Part shown: positions 11,088 to 23,150 of the stretch, in pieces
Layout: each line of letters starts with the position of its first letter
Position numbering within the stretch: the stretch's first letter is position 1
NCBI GenBank assembly: GCA_022036555.1
Contig: CM039119.1
Coordinates: 2,046,001 to 2,110,000 of the forward strand
From: Microstegium vimineum
Taxonomy: Eukaryota > Streptophyta > Magnoliopsida > Poales > Poaceae
DNA length: 64,000 nucleotides
Reading direction: 5' to 3'
The notes under the pieces: generated by a model
Seen by the model: the letters and a program-made list of their open reading frames with translations, nothing else
The model's database searches: none
Told to the model about the DNA's origin: nothing
Position numbers and translations under genes: made by a program

Positions 11088-12643
11088 ATGGAAGAGCTCG
11101 TCGAAGAGATCCTGCTCCGTCTCCCGCCGGACAGCCCGGCGAGCCTCGTCCGCGCCGCGCTCGTCTGCAAGGGCTGCCGCCGCCTCGTCTCCGGCCCCGG
11201 CTTCCGCCACCGCTTCGGCGAGTTCCACCGCACCCCGCCAGTGCTGGGGATCATCTACAACACAAGTGGTTCAGCGTGTCGCACTTCGTGCCCACGACTG
11301 CGTTCCGCCCGCATCATGCCAACGTCTGGGACCCCGTCACGGACGAGGAGTGGAAGGTGTCGACGCCCTTTCCGCCGCGGTGCACGGTGTCGTTGAGCTG
11401 GGCCGCGACGGTTCTCTGCTCTGCCGCTGGTGCCGGCGGCTGCGATCACCTTGATTGCCACCGTGGTTCTCGTCGCCTCTGTTTCCACGGCGGGCCCTGA
11501 TGCAGGGGTGACATTTATCTACACCTACTCATCTAACGCTGCTGCCTGGAGTGAGCCAATAACCTGCAGTCAGCGACCTAGCTACATTGTCGATTCCAAG
11601 ACGAGGAGTGCGCTTGTGGGGAATACACTTTATTTTGGGAATCGATCAGAAAGCTGCACAATTCTCAAGTACAACATGCAATTGCATCAAATGTCATGGA
11701 TTCAAGTACTCCTCTCTGTATGTAGTCTGCTCTCACAACAACAGAGAACGGTGGACTGCGGCTCGCCGCTGAACATGAGGCCAAACTCTACATCTGGTCG
11801 ACAAAGGATGCTAATGAAGTAGTAGATGCTAGATGGGAACAAAACAGAGTCGTTAAGCTCAACACGCTGCTCCCTGAAGATGCCAATTTGGCCTTACTTC
11901 ATGTGGTTGGCTACACGGATGATCTCGTTACCATTTTCGTGAGCGTGCACAATGTGGTCTACGCAATTGATCTAAATACCTATAAGGTGAAGAAGGTATA
12001 CGAGTACGAGGGCATAGTTGATGCCATTGTTCCATACGCGAGCTTCTACACCCCAGGTACAACTTTTCTTAGTTTTTGGTTTTACAAAGTTCATGGTTCA
12101 ATAGGCTCCTCAATATCATATTTATGAAACTGCAATCGCATATCTAACTTGGTTGATCTATGATATCTAATGGTTTTGTATAATTTATTATGGGAAACCT
12201 TTGAAACTAATCAGTTATATACATGCCTATGAATTTATTGATCTATGATGAACCAAGAAGGTAAATATGTAGCTGGAGTGATAATTCAAAAGTAATTAAT
12301 TCCTTGGGTGAGCTTCTACGTACACTTCAGATGCCTTCTGCCTACTATCTCTAATCATGTTTATCGGTAACCCTCATCTGTCAATGGATGGTGATCTACA
12401 ACAATGCTAAACTTACGGAGGCAGTCATCTTATTGAGTTTGTTCAAGTGTTGATGTTAACTGTTGTTACTGTGAATAATGAAGTAGTGTTATTTTGTTGG
12501 CAAGCAATAAGACTTCATCCAGGGCAAATTTGAGTCCTCAATCACCTGATGTCAAAATTTGTAAATTTATGCAGCACTGGAAGCAGATGGTAGAGGTGAA
12601 GGATCAAGTGCTGGTGGCTCAAGTGCACGCAAAGCTTAAGGTG
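11088..12643 (+). pseudogene. F-box gene with F-box-associated region, frameshifted
   Basis: It starts with an F-box (ELVEEILLRLPPDSPASLVRAALVC) and continues as a typical grass F-box protein: FVPTTAFRP, WDPVTDEEW, CDHLDCHRG, VTFIYTYSS, SALVGNTLYFGN, AKLYIWSTKDANE, LLHVVGYTDD. These blocks lie in changing frames, with shifts near 11255, 11465 and 11720. The HGRVLL segment between FRP and WDP is missing. The reading ends at a GT donor near 12055; a last exon, 12574 to about 12643 after a TTTATGCAG acceptor, encodes a short Gly/Ser-rich tail ending in TAA. An intact homologue would be an SCF substrate adaptor. Three frameshifts make this a pseudogene; a sequencing error could explain one of them but not all. 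Confidence 0.8.
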
Positions 12644-12696
12644 CTCATGTGAGCTTCTCAAGCAAGTAGCACGAGGTCTATGGTGGGATAAGACTT

Positions 12697-12730
<34 letters not shown>

Positions 12731-14497
12731 ATTGGTGCTGGACTTGAGCTTTTGTGTTTTTCAAGTAGTAGTTTGTCTTGAAGCTTTTAGCTTTATCGTT
12801 GTTTCTACCGGACTTGTATGTAAGATGATAATCTCTACATTGCCTGACTTGATCTGTGCCTATGGCCTCCAGAATTCCAGTTTGTGATGAAATTAATCCT
12901 GAAATGTGCATTCCTTTCCTTGTTAAAAGATGTAATCTCATCAAGAATGAGCATTATGAAATCAGGTCATTGCAACTTTATATGTTCCATGTACTTTTCC
13001 TACATAAATTTATTTACTTATTTATTTATTATTGTGCTTCAATCAACATCTTATTGCTTCTAAATGATTGTATCACCAGGAACTTGTTAATTTATTTATT
13101 GCTGCCATACTTTTGCTTGTGTGGCCAACGTGGTAGAAATCCAAAAACTGAGAGACATCTTGTTAAATGTGTGGAACTTAAAACCACAGTGCAAAGACCA
13201 GTTTAGTTTTGCTTGATAGTGATAGAGCTTCCTTCAGTCGAACTGAACTCGATAGGAAGTACCGAAGTAGTACAGCTGAAATGAAGCACCACTGTCAGTC
13301 GTCGCTCAGTGTTTTTATCTCACAGAAAAACAACAAAAAACGACATCATCTAGCTTATCAGCTACCAAAACGACGAAACGAACATGACGTTATCCTGCAT
13401 GATTTTGTACTATCTGCATGTCATATGTTGTTATTGTAGGGATACGGTGATGCCATCAGCAGTTTTTTTTTTGGTAGATCGGTCGATCAAAAAGGAAAAA
13501 GAAACAAAAAAATATCCACGATTGTACAGTAAACTTTATGTATAGAATTGTTATCAGTTATTCATTCCACATTATCTGCTGCTGGGCATATAAGCTACTT
13601 GGTCCGATATCACCAGTTTCGCGATGGGCCTGCCGATCTAATCAGGGCCCATCCGGAGTCGGATGCTGGGCCCACGTGGCAGTGACCATTGACGTCCATG
13701 ACGAGTGAGTGATGCCTTAGGGCACGTGGGCGACCGGCAGTGCAGTCGGCTCTGTTTTTTTTTTTGATAGTATAAATCTGCTTTTGGTTTTTTGGCACGA
13801 GTGCAGGTGGCAAGGCGTAGTTGGGAACAGGTAGCATGCACAAGTTTGGTTGTTGTTAGCCCTTGCGTGCGTCGTCAGGGAATCAACACATTTGTTCTTC
13901 TCCTGCGTGTGCAAGTTTCTTCAGTGTTCTTCTCCTACGTGTGCAAGTTTCTTGTGCGTTTCAACATCAGGCAACCGCTAGCCTCACCTCTCAAAATGAG
14001 CTCAACTGCAGAACCCTCTTTGGAAGCACAATATTCTCTTTCTGCTTGTTTTTATAATTTTATTATATTATACACATAATATCACTTTTTTCTACACGTC
14101 CTGGTCTATCTATAAGACTTTGACTCTATCTTTTTATTTCATCAAAAACTTTGTAATAATGAGCTATGTACATCTTTGAATGTAGAAGTCGGATATTTTT
14201 ATCCATTATGTAATAAAAATCACTTTTTCCACAAATTTTCACATGCTAGAATTAGTAGGTAATAAGCAATGTTCCACTTGTGCAGTCTAAATAAAAGTAG
14301 TACTGTAGTAAAAAACAATGCAGACGAAGTATCCTCGATCCACATAGATTTCCATCCATCCATAAATTTTAAAAAAATGCTATAATCCCTGTTTCAAAAT
14401 CAAAATCAAAATTAAAATAAGCAACTGAATTTTAATGGAAGGTTACCGTACCTAACAGTCTGGAGCCTAGCGCTCGTCAAGTCTCAACCTCTCCTCA
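12644..14497. other. Intergenic, no gene seen
   Basis: Low-complexity runs (T tract near 12697-12719, A/T-rich stretches) and 3' flank sequence of the F-box pseudogene. Short ORFs have no recognisable domain or coding bias. The remaining 15155-15537, before the COPI-associated gene, is likewise without a recognised gene and holds the promoter. Confidence 0.5.
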
Positions 14498-15154
14498 GAG
14501 CAACTCCAAGAGCCTCGGTAAAACCTTCCGTGTTTTTCATTTTAGCGTTTTTTCTGAGAAAATCCTCCAACCGGCTCGGTAACACGATCGCCAAAAAGCC
14601 GAGTATGCTATTCCGTCTTTATCGCTCGGTAGATTTAGATATTGAGGATCGCTCCCCATCTGCGCTTTTCTGGTGTTTCCCGTGTCTGTCGCCCTTCCCG
14701 CACGTCTCGGTTGGCTGACAGGTTGCCACGCTCCGCCGCCATTGCCGCGAACTTAATCGAGGATGGACCATGGACGCCATGTCGTACACCTCGTATGTCT
14801 CACCGTCGACAGCATGCAGGCTCACGGTCCTCTCTTGCAGGACACAGTCCGTCTACATTGCTGGCACCGTAATCAATAACGTTGGGCAGTCATTGCCGCG
14901 TGTATGCTTTGAGCTGGGCGTGGAGCTTCTCTACGTCTAGTGAGCTCATGATCGTATTTTGGTACAACTAAAAAAACATAAACAATGGACCGTACTGGTG
15001 ACAGGAAAGCTGATTAGTGCTGGCCTGGAGATTTCGAAGGACAGAAAGTCTAATTTAGAGTCTGTTCCAGAAGGTCTCTGTTTTGATGGTCCATAAAGAT
15101 TTAGAGAGTCAATTTAGAGTTCTAAATTTACATAAACTCGTTGAAGTTGCTCTC
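14498..15154. mobile_element. Non-autonomous DNA transposon (TIR type), candidate
   Basis: The left end reads GAGCAACTCCAAGAG and the right end, on the other strand, GAGAGCAACTTCAACGAG: an imperfect terminal inverted repeat about 660 bp apart. Ends of this type are common in grass MITEs of the hAT or PIF groups. No transposase is visible and no clean target duplication was found. Confidence 0.45.
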
Positions 15155-15537
15155 ACGTATCCAACCATGTGTGGCCCCACGCCCTCATATTCTCCACTCC
15201 ACTGTCGTGCACCAGGTCCACCAGCACCTCAAGCTCCGCAAGTCCGGTGTCCGTCCTCGCACGCGGTTTTCTTGCCTCTAAGGGCACATGCCCTCGTGCT
15301 GTAGGCCTTCTGATTTGCTCTGAGATTTGTGCACAGCTGTCTTTAAAGGCATATGCTATCGTGCTGTGGACCCTCTGATTTGCTCTTAGATTTGTGTGAG
15401 GGTCTACGGCATATGCCCTAGAGGGCAAAATTAACTTTACCTCCTCCGCTCCCCTTTGTGCGGATTCCCCCCATTCCGTTCAACTCGCCGTGTTGGGGAG
15501 GCTCAACCAACCGAATCCAAGCCCACCGGAGACGTCC

Positions 15538-15546
15538 AAACCCTAG
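15538..15546 (+). promoter_or_regulatory. Telo-box just upstream of the COPI-associated gene start
   Basis: AAACCCTAG lies 7-15 bp before the ATG. Telo-box motifs (AAACCCTA) are typical of promoters and 5' leaders of plant housekeeping and translation-related genes. Its role here is inferred. Confidence 0.4.
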
Positions 15547-15552
15547 CCGCCC

Positions 15553-18500
15553 ATGGCGAATGCGGCCTCCTCCTCCACCTCCTCGCCGCATGCCAGCGGA
15601 GGCGGGGACGCGCCGGGGCCGCGGCAGGGCCGGCCCGCGCGCGCCGGCTCTGACCCGCTCCTCATCGTCTGCGGCTGCTTCAGCGTCGTCACGGCCGCCA
15701 CCGCGCTCCTCTGCGTCGCTGTTAACGTCATCTCCGCCGTCCAGTCCTTCCGCGCCGGCTCCAACGTGCGTGGCCCGCCCTAGTGCGATTCCCCGTCGTC
15801 ATCGCCCGCCTTAGGGGTGCTGCTGATTTGTTTGTTACTATAATAAAATTGCCCTCCCGCAGATATTCGGGGGCATATTCCGGTGCTACGCCGTCGTCTT
15901 CTCGCTCTTCGTCGCCGTCCTCGAGACCGAGTGGAGGTTCATCATCCGTTTCTGGAAGGTTGGTTGCTCCCGCACCTACCTCTGCCTTGATTTGGATTGT
16001 GACATGCCGCGAATTCGTTCTGATGTTGTTTACCGACACGATGTGATTATTCAATTGGAGCCTGCTTGGTCACTATCTGACTGATTGTGGGACTTTAGGT
16101 GATGTATGTACAATGCTACACGATTCAGTTAGTCAGTTGGGGCACTTGCTACTGGTGCATTGCGCCAAAGCAGTGAGCTTAGTATGCTACTCTGCTTCTC
16201 TCGTTACTGTGTTTGTTATGAACATTTCCGTTCATTTGATCGATATGAGTTGTCAATTGGAGCCTGATTGGTCTCTATCTGACTGATTATTAAATGTTTG
16301 GTGATCTACAGTGCTACACAATTTGGCCAATCGGGCACATGGTAGACTGCACCACTGTAGTGAGGTTTCTAGTAGTCTGTTACTCTGCTTGTCTCATTAC
16401 TTCGTTTGGTTGATATAATCATATGAAACATTTCCGTTCATTTCGGTTTATTTACAAATCTACTAGTCAGTTAACGTTTGCAGCATGTCTGATTTCTATC
16501 TGTAGTGCAACATCGGATTCATTTTAGTTCAGTTTCCATGTCATGCTTACGATGTTGAACCCCACAATACTGATCTTTCGAAAAACCCAACAATATTATG
16601 TGCTTCGTGTCACTAATGCTGTATGGATGCCCAGTATTCAACATCAACATCAACATCAACAAAGCCTATAGTCCCAAGCAAGTTGGGGTAGGCTAGAGTT
16701 GAAACCCAACAAGATACCCAAGTCATGGTTCCGGCACTTCAATAGCTGCTTTCCAGGCAATCCTATCCAAACATAGATCTCTAGATATATCCCAAGCTTT
16801 TAAATCCCTATTCACCGCCTCCGCCCATGTCAACTTCGGCCTTCTCCTCTGCCTCTCCTTATATTATTAGCTTGGCTTGGGACTCCACAGCGCACTGGTG
16901 CATCTGACGGTCTCCTCTGGACATGGCCAAACCATCTCAACCGATGTTGGACAAGCTTTTCTTTAATTGGTGCCACCCCTAGGCGATCACGTATATCATC
17001 ATTCCGAACTCGGTCCATTCTTGTGTGACCACAGATCCAACGCAACATGCGCATTTCTGCAACACTCATTTGTTGAACATGTCGAGCCTTTGTGGGCCAA
17101 CATTTGGCTCCATACAACATCGCAGGTCTAATTGCTGTCCTATAGAACTTGCCTTTTAGCTTTTGGGGTACCCTCTTGTCACATAGAATGCCAGAAGCTT
17201 GACGCCACTTGATCCACCCTGCTTTGATTCTATGGCTAACGTCTGCATCAATATCTCCATCCCTTTGTAGCATCGATCCCAGATATCGGAAGGTGTCCTT
17301 TTTAGGCACGACTTGACCTTCCAAACTCACATCTCCCTCATCCTGAGCCGTTGTGCCAAAGTCGCATTTCATATACTCAGTTTTAGTCCGACTTAGTCTA
17401 AAACCTTTAGACTCAAGGGTCTGCCGCCACAGCTCAAGTTTCCTATTTACTCCCGCCAAGCTTTCATCAACTAACACTACATCATCGGCAAAGAGCATGC
17501 ACCAAGGGATGTCCCCTTGAATGTCCCTTGTAATCTCGTCCATTACCAAGGCAAAGAGATACGGGCTCAAGGCTGACCCTTGATGAAGCCCAATTCTAAT
17601 CGGGAAGTAAGCAGTATTACCATCGTTGGTTCGAACGCTAGTCACAACATTGTTGTACATGTCCTTGATGAGGGCCGAGTACTTTGTTGGGACTTTATGT
17701 CTATCCAAAGCCCACCACATAACATTTCTTGGTATCTTGTCATAAGCCTTCTCCAAGTCAATGAAAACCATATGTAGGTCCTTCTTCTGCTCTCTAAATC
17801 GCTCCATAACTTGTCTTAACAAGAAGATTGCTTCTGTGGTTGACCTTCCAGGCATGAAACCAAATTGGTTGGTAGATACTCGTGTCCTTCTTCGCAGGCG
17901 GTGCTCGATGACTCTCTCCCATAGCTTCGCAGGCGGTGCCCAGTATTGTAGACGATTTTATTTTAGGCAACTACTGTCTTTGCCATTTATCCAAAAAAAA
18001 AACTGCTGTGCTTACCAGTGAGTGAAGATAATTTTGCAAGTTTATTAGGTAGTGGTTTATTCTGTTCTGATGTTGTTCTCTTATCGACTTTTTATTGTTT
18101 CAGTCAATAAATGGGATTTAGTCCTTAGGTTCTGCAAGTTAGCGAGTCTACCTTAGTATTTTCTTGATTTTACTGCCTCATCTGCCTCATCGGTTTAGTG
18201 ATGTCTTTAATTGTTATGCAATCAGATATTTGAATACTGGCCTGCACGAGGAATGCTCCAGATTTTGTAAGTATTCTTTATGACCATATGTTTCTGTTTC
18301 CTCTAATTTTGTTTCCAAGACTCGGCAATCAATCTGTGTATATTCATTTGAATGCATAATTGAGTAAACCACTTATGCTTGGTGCTCATCCAGATATAGG
18401 AGGTGTTTGTTATCTTTTTTTTTTGCCCCAAGTAGTACAACAAAATAGACATTGATTTGTATTCAGTTTATTGTTTTGTGAAATACAAATTTATTTGCGT

Positions 18501-20651
18501 ACAATGTCAACCCAAAGCTCAGTTTGTCCATAAATCTGGGTCAAGATTTGGTGATCAACAATAATCTTCATACATTAGTTTGGTATTATGGCCATATTAG
18601 TGCTGTGTTAATGTCAGTTATGATCAATTTCAACCTTCATACAGTATTTCAACATTCTCTTATGGCATATAAATGCTATATCAATGTCAGTTTCATACAC
18701 TGTCGATGGATTATTGTCCTCACATGTTCAGACTTTAGACCTCTCCTATCTATGTTAGCGTGCTCTGTTGCGAGAATACTTTTCTGGTTAATCGAATATG
18801 CGAGTGCAATATCATCTTGGCTTTGCCCGAACCCTGAAATGTCTCTCCATTTAATCTAGGTTTTCCAAACATAACATAGTTTTCGACCTGGGCGATTACA
18901 AATGAAAGAATAATGTTACATGTACACACTTGGTTCGATGTTTGGCAATACTGGGATGAAAATTTTGGCAATCCAATGACCGGACCATACATTCAGAGTT
19001 ATACTCATGTTATCGAGCTGGTGTTAACTGGATTGACCTCTTCACATTCACATTATATGCACAAGTACTTGTGTCAATTACATGCAGCTGCATAACTGTT
19101 AAGATCATGAGCATTTTAGATTTTAGATTCCTTGCCTGCAAGCAGTGTCACGAATACTGAGACTTGCGCTTGCACATGCTGAGTTGTATCACATTCCTAT
19201 TCCTCTCTTGATTTCCACCTTTTTTTTTGTTCCTGGCAGTGTTGCTGTCATGACAAAGGCATACCCAAGTATTGAAAGGAATGATCTGATTTTGCTCCAG
19301 GAGATTGCCAGCTACATGCTTCTTGCATGTGGAGCTGTCTATGTGATCTCAGTAAGAGAATTTTGGATGTTCATATGTCTGAAACTGCATTAATAATTCT
19401 GAATTTTTGGGCATAACACTGTAAAATGGCTAAACATTACATCTCTTAGAATATTTATGTCTTTATAATTTTCATCAGTCATCTTTGTTTGGGAAAAAGT
19501 ACAGTTACTACCCAACCTTATTTCACAGTTGCATAGCATTATGAACCAGTTGAATGCCTGTAGCACAGGCTGAAAATTTTCATACAAACACTCCCCAAAA
19601 TATTATCATGATTGTTCATGAAGTCCCTACCAGCTGTCTATCATAGGTTTATACCACTGTATGATCTTATGATGTGTGATGAAACAAATTGTCAACTTGC
19701 CTTATTCTATTTCATCGTCACAAATGTAGTTAACTGAAAAACTTTGAATACGTAGGGGATATTGTGCATTGGTGTGCTAAAACGTTCTAGGAAGCAGAAA
19801 GCGACATCACGGGAGCAAGCAGTCAAGGATCTGCAGGTAAGTATTCATACTTTTAAATGTGACACCATGGAATCCAGTGATTGGATATTTATGTGTTTTG
19901 GCCCATTGTTAGACACCCTTTTTGCACGGCTTGTGCCTAAATTTACTCTGGCTTAGGTGGTTGTTGTTGTTGTTGTTGTGTGCCTGTGTTTTTTTTTGGA
20001 TTGTGGGGGGGGGGGGGGGGGGAGCGCTTAGTTTGATCTCCAGTAGTTCTGTTACTCCAGTTTCAGTGACTGTGCTATAAGATTATTGCTTTCCTGCAGT
20101 CCTGCTTGTTTTGCTTCTTACGGATAGTTCAGGAGTATCTGTAGCTGTAGCTGAAAACCAAGTGTACCTCATTAGAAATATAAAAACCTGACTTGTATGA
20201 AGATGGTGCTCCCTTTTCCCCTCAAAACAGATGATCACTCTATTTTGCAGTGTTTATGTTTGTCAAATTTAGAATACTATGTTATAATTATCCTGAGACA
20301 TATGTCATTAAGTAAAATATGTGTTCACAAGGGAACTGCATCTGTTTTTTAAAAGAAAGTATGCACAGCCAAACAGCCTGCAAAAAGGAAAATGAGGCTA
20401 TAGACGACTATTCTTTTGTTGATCGTAGCCAGGCAACTGTCTCTTGGATAGTGTATAGCCAAAATCCCTCCACTTAGTTTTGAAGTTAAGGGTACAGCCT
20501 AAATGGTGCTAGCTTAATTTTTGTTCTGTACACCATCACTGCAAGCTCAGCTTTCCTCATTTCCTCAATCTGTATGGTGTTTCAGGAGCTTGAGAAACGG
20601 AGAGAAGAACTTGAGGCATTGTTACTTGCTGAGCGGTCTGAGTTGGTCTGA
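15553..20651 (+). CDS. COPI-associated membrane protein (TVP15-like family), six exons, intact
   Basis: Exons: 15553-15765, 15863-15958, 18226-18266, 19240-19351, 19756-19836, 20586-20651. All introns are GT-AG, phases agree, and the product is 202 residues. The N-terminus (1-35) is Ala/Ser/Gly-rich. Hydrophobic segments lie at about 36-63, 76-95, 112-122 and 138-162, followed by a charged C-terminus (163-202: KRSRKQK, then REQAVKDLQELEKRREELEALL) that could form a coiled coil. The order matches the COPI-associated protein family (Pfam COPI_assoc), small four-span proteins of Golgi/early secretory membranes. The start is the first ATG after a telo-box in GC-rich sequence. Intron 2 (2267 bp) contains an antisense RTE LINE but the splice sites are unharmed. 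It is the only non-F-box host gene recognised here. The biochemical role of the plant members is poorly known. Confidence 0.9.
16639..17936 (-). mobile_element. 5'-truncated RTE-type LINE in intron 2
   Basis: A 341-codon minus-strand ORF (17855-16830) encodes most of a non-LTR reverse transcriptase: LEKAYDKIPR, GLHQGSALSPYLFALVMDEI, the catalytic FADD box in MLFADDVVLVDES, then the RTE-type C-terminal segment. The 3' end is a short (TGTTGA)n tail (plus strand CAACATCAACATCAAC) rather than poly(A), which is typical of plant RTE elements. The element is flanked by an 11-bp target duplication, TGCCCAGTATT, at 16628-16638 and 17937-17947, so its ends are certain. The endonuclease half is missing. 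Confidence 0.93.
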
Positions 20652-21944
20652 AGGCTGACCGCAGTGATCTAACAATTTCTCTTCCAGTGTAGATAAATGT
20701 TTTTTTTTCCTGATGATAGCATACTGCTTGGTCCTGGCCATGAGTCATTCATCAGAAGTCACTTCGTTGAAGTGTATCTTCTTCTTTAGTTCCTCTGTAA
20801 GTATGGATCCTTTCTTATGTTTATACCAAAGTTAACAGATTCGGAACTTAGTATCTCTATCCTATATTGCAGTCGCATATGCCTCATGTTTGACACTTTG
20901 CATTATAGTGATATCTATCTTTTTTTTTATTACTGATACAGGATCACAGATGTTTCTGTTAATTAACATCATGCTTTTAACAGACAGGCATTGCAGCTAT
21001 CCTCATGATTTCAGCTGAGTTGTGGGCTTCTAGTTTTAGAGTATTGTATTGATTCATCGTCCGGGAATGTGTTGTTTTTCAGTTAAATTACGGCATGAGT
21101 TTGATGTACTAGCATGCTGACCTGCCGTCTAAGCCTGCCTTGTATGTATTGCTGAATAATTCACCTGAATTTTACCCGTAATATTTGTTTTGACAGATGC
21201 ACTGTAGTAACTCAATCCTCGCACTACAAGTATGACTATATGTTTTCCTGTATGCTATTTTCCCCAATTATTAGTGGGTGCTAAAATTATTCTCATTTTC
21301 TATTAGAGGAACCTGTTTTCATATAATTCTTATCTAAACCAAATTTGATGGGAGGCATCCGGACTTGATCCAACGGCACATGATCTCACCCCTCTCCCTT
21401 TCTCTGTTCAGCTGCTGCAATTCTTCTAAACGTCCTCTGTAGTGTACACTGTCGTCTGGTATTCTGGACCCAAAAAATCACTCCACGTCAAAAAAAAAAA
21501 GTCACATTCTTTTATAGTCTTTTTGAAAAAGTTTCATTTGAAGAGTCAAAAGCCAAAAATCATCTTTAAAAGGCTCTACTAAAACAAACAAGCTGTTGGT
21601 TTACTTGTGAAGCATAACAAAACGGCGGACGCTTTGGATGGTAAAACACACTTAGATATCAAATTTTTTGTCTTTGTTTCGCTATAGAATAATTGTTAAA
21701 TTGTTTTTACGTTAACAAATATCAGATTTTGTCACGTTATTTTGATTTTATCTAACAGTTTTTTTATTCTTAAAACAAAAATTATGTTTATAGAAATTGC
21801 AACAAAAATTTAGTATAAAATACGTTCAATAACCCTAGTAGAGAGAAAACTACAATTAGCAAATCCCGAGATATATATATACCGCACGCCGCCGCCGAGC
21901 AAACGGAAAGCCCTGCGAGTTACGATCTGCGGAAAGCAGCAATC
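20652..21944. other. 3' region of the COPI gene and intergenic DNA
   Basis: AT-rich, no gene recognised. The first few hundred bases are the likely 3' UTR. The part from about 21480 to 21880 is A/T-rich and could be an old MITE, but I could not define its ends. A TATATATATA stretch at about 21873-21882 precedes the next F-box reading frame by some 65 bp and could be its old TATA box. Confidence 0.4.
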
Positions 21945-23150
21945 ATGCCGCCGCCGCCGCCGCCGCCGCCGCCTCCACCTCCACCGTTGGCGGACGAGCT
22001 CGTCGAAGAGGTCCTGCTCCGGCTCCCGCCCGACAGTCCGGCGAGCCTCGTCCGCGCCGGCGTCGTGTGCAAGCGTTGGCGTCACCTCGTCTCCGATCCC
22101 GGCTTCCAGCGTCGGCTCCTCGACTTCCATCGCCAAGCACCGCCGCCCATACTCGGCTTCGTCATCTACTCGGATGAGCTCAACTACCGTGACATCGGCG
22201 CTCGCTTCGTTCCCACGACGTCCGTCTCCGGCGGCGGCCTGCCCCATGCCAGCCACTGCGGATGGCAGCCGTGTGACTCACGCCATGGCCGCGTCCTCCT
22301 CCGTACCTACAGCTCCTTTGGCATCATCATCTGGAACCCTATCACGGGCGAGCAGCAGAAAATTCCTGATCCACCACCAACACTAGTAACAGGCGGAGGG
22401 CCCAATAATCTGTACAACTGGACCGCAGCGGTGCTCTGTGCCGCCACCGCCACCGTACGTCACCGGCGCGTGCAACCACCTCGATTGCCATCGTCGTGGA
22501 CCCTTCATCGTGGTCCTTGTCGGCGACACTATATTCAACGAGAAGTTCACCTGCATCTACTCATCAGAGGATGGTTTGTGGAGCAAACCAACCGTTGTTG
22601 CACCACAGTCGTCCACGGAGGAGCCTACCAGCCGCTGGATACGCAGCACCCTTGTAGGGAAGAAGAAGAAGACACTCTACTTCGTGCTTCAGGGTTACAA
22701 AAGTATCCTCGAGTACAATGTGTGCACGAGGAGAACATCAGTCATAAAACTACCTAGTACTAGTAGAGAGGCCGGAAGAAGAAGGAACGAACGAAGTGAA
22801 CGCTTCAGAAGAATTCAGCTCACAACCATGGAGGAGGAGGACGGTCGCCTAGGGTTCGTCAGAGTGGACGAGGACTTCTCTAGACTTTGCGTCTGGTCGA
22901 GGGACGAGGATGAAGAAGAACCAGCTGGTGGTGTTGGATGGGTGCTAAGCAAAGTCATTGAGCTCGACATGTTGCTTCTTCCCAGCTGCCTTGACGATGG
23001 ACGACGACGGGGTTTTGGCTGGGATTTATTGGAAGGTGCTCACCGATGCCCAAACAATCTTTGTTGCAGTAGTACATAGAATGCTTATTTATGCTTGTAC
23101 GTTGGACAACAATTAGTTTAAATAAATACATTTTTCATAAACATTGATCC
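21945..23150 (+). pseudogene. F-box gene with poly-proline start, frameshifted
   Basis: The ATG at 21945 opens with Met and 13 prolines, then the F-box ELVEEVLLRLPPDSPASLVR and VCKRWRHLVSDPGFQRR. After it come the family blocks CGWQPCDSRHGRVLL, IWNPITGEQQ and WTAAVLCAA. Near 22455-22470 the frame shifts by one: CNHLDCHRRGPFIVVLVGD, KFTCIYSSEDGLWSKP, STLVGKKKKTLYFV and DGRLGFVRVD continue in frame 1. Near 22990-23010 a second shift leads to a frame reading GIYWKVLTDAQTIFVAV and ending in TAG near 23115. It is the same subfamily as the pseudogene at 11088 and the fragment at 30057. With both shifts it is most likely a pseudogene; the long remaining frames suggest recent loss. Confidence 0.75.

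Noticed and set aside
14530..14872. Small ORFs between the F-box pseudogene and the COPI-associated gene
   Set aside because: Short, overlapping on both strands, no domain; they lie within a candidate transposon.
19975..20025. GTT repeat and G run in intron 4/5 region as a regulatory G-quadruplex
   Set aside because: A single run of G's following (GTT)n is simple-sequence DNA; no four-tract pattern is present.
22440..22480. An intron starting at GTACGT instead of a frameshift in the 22-kb F-box gene
   Set aside because: No acceptor within the short distance allowed by the alignment, and the flanking family blocks are nearly contiguous.
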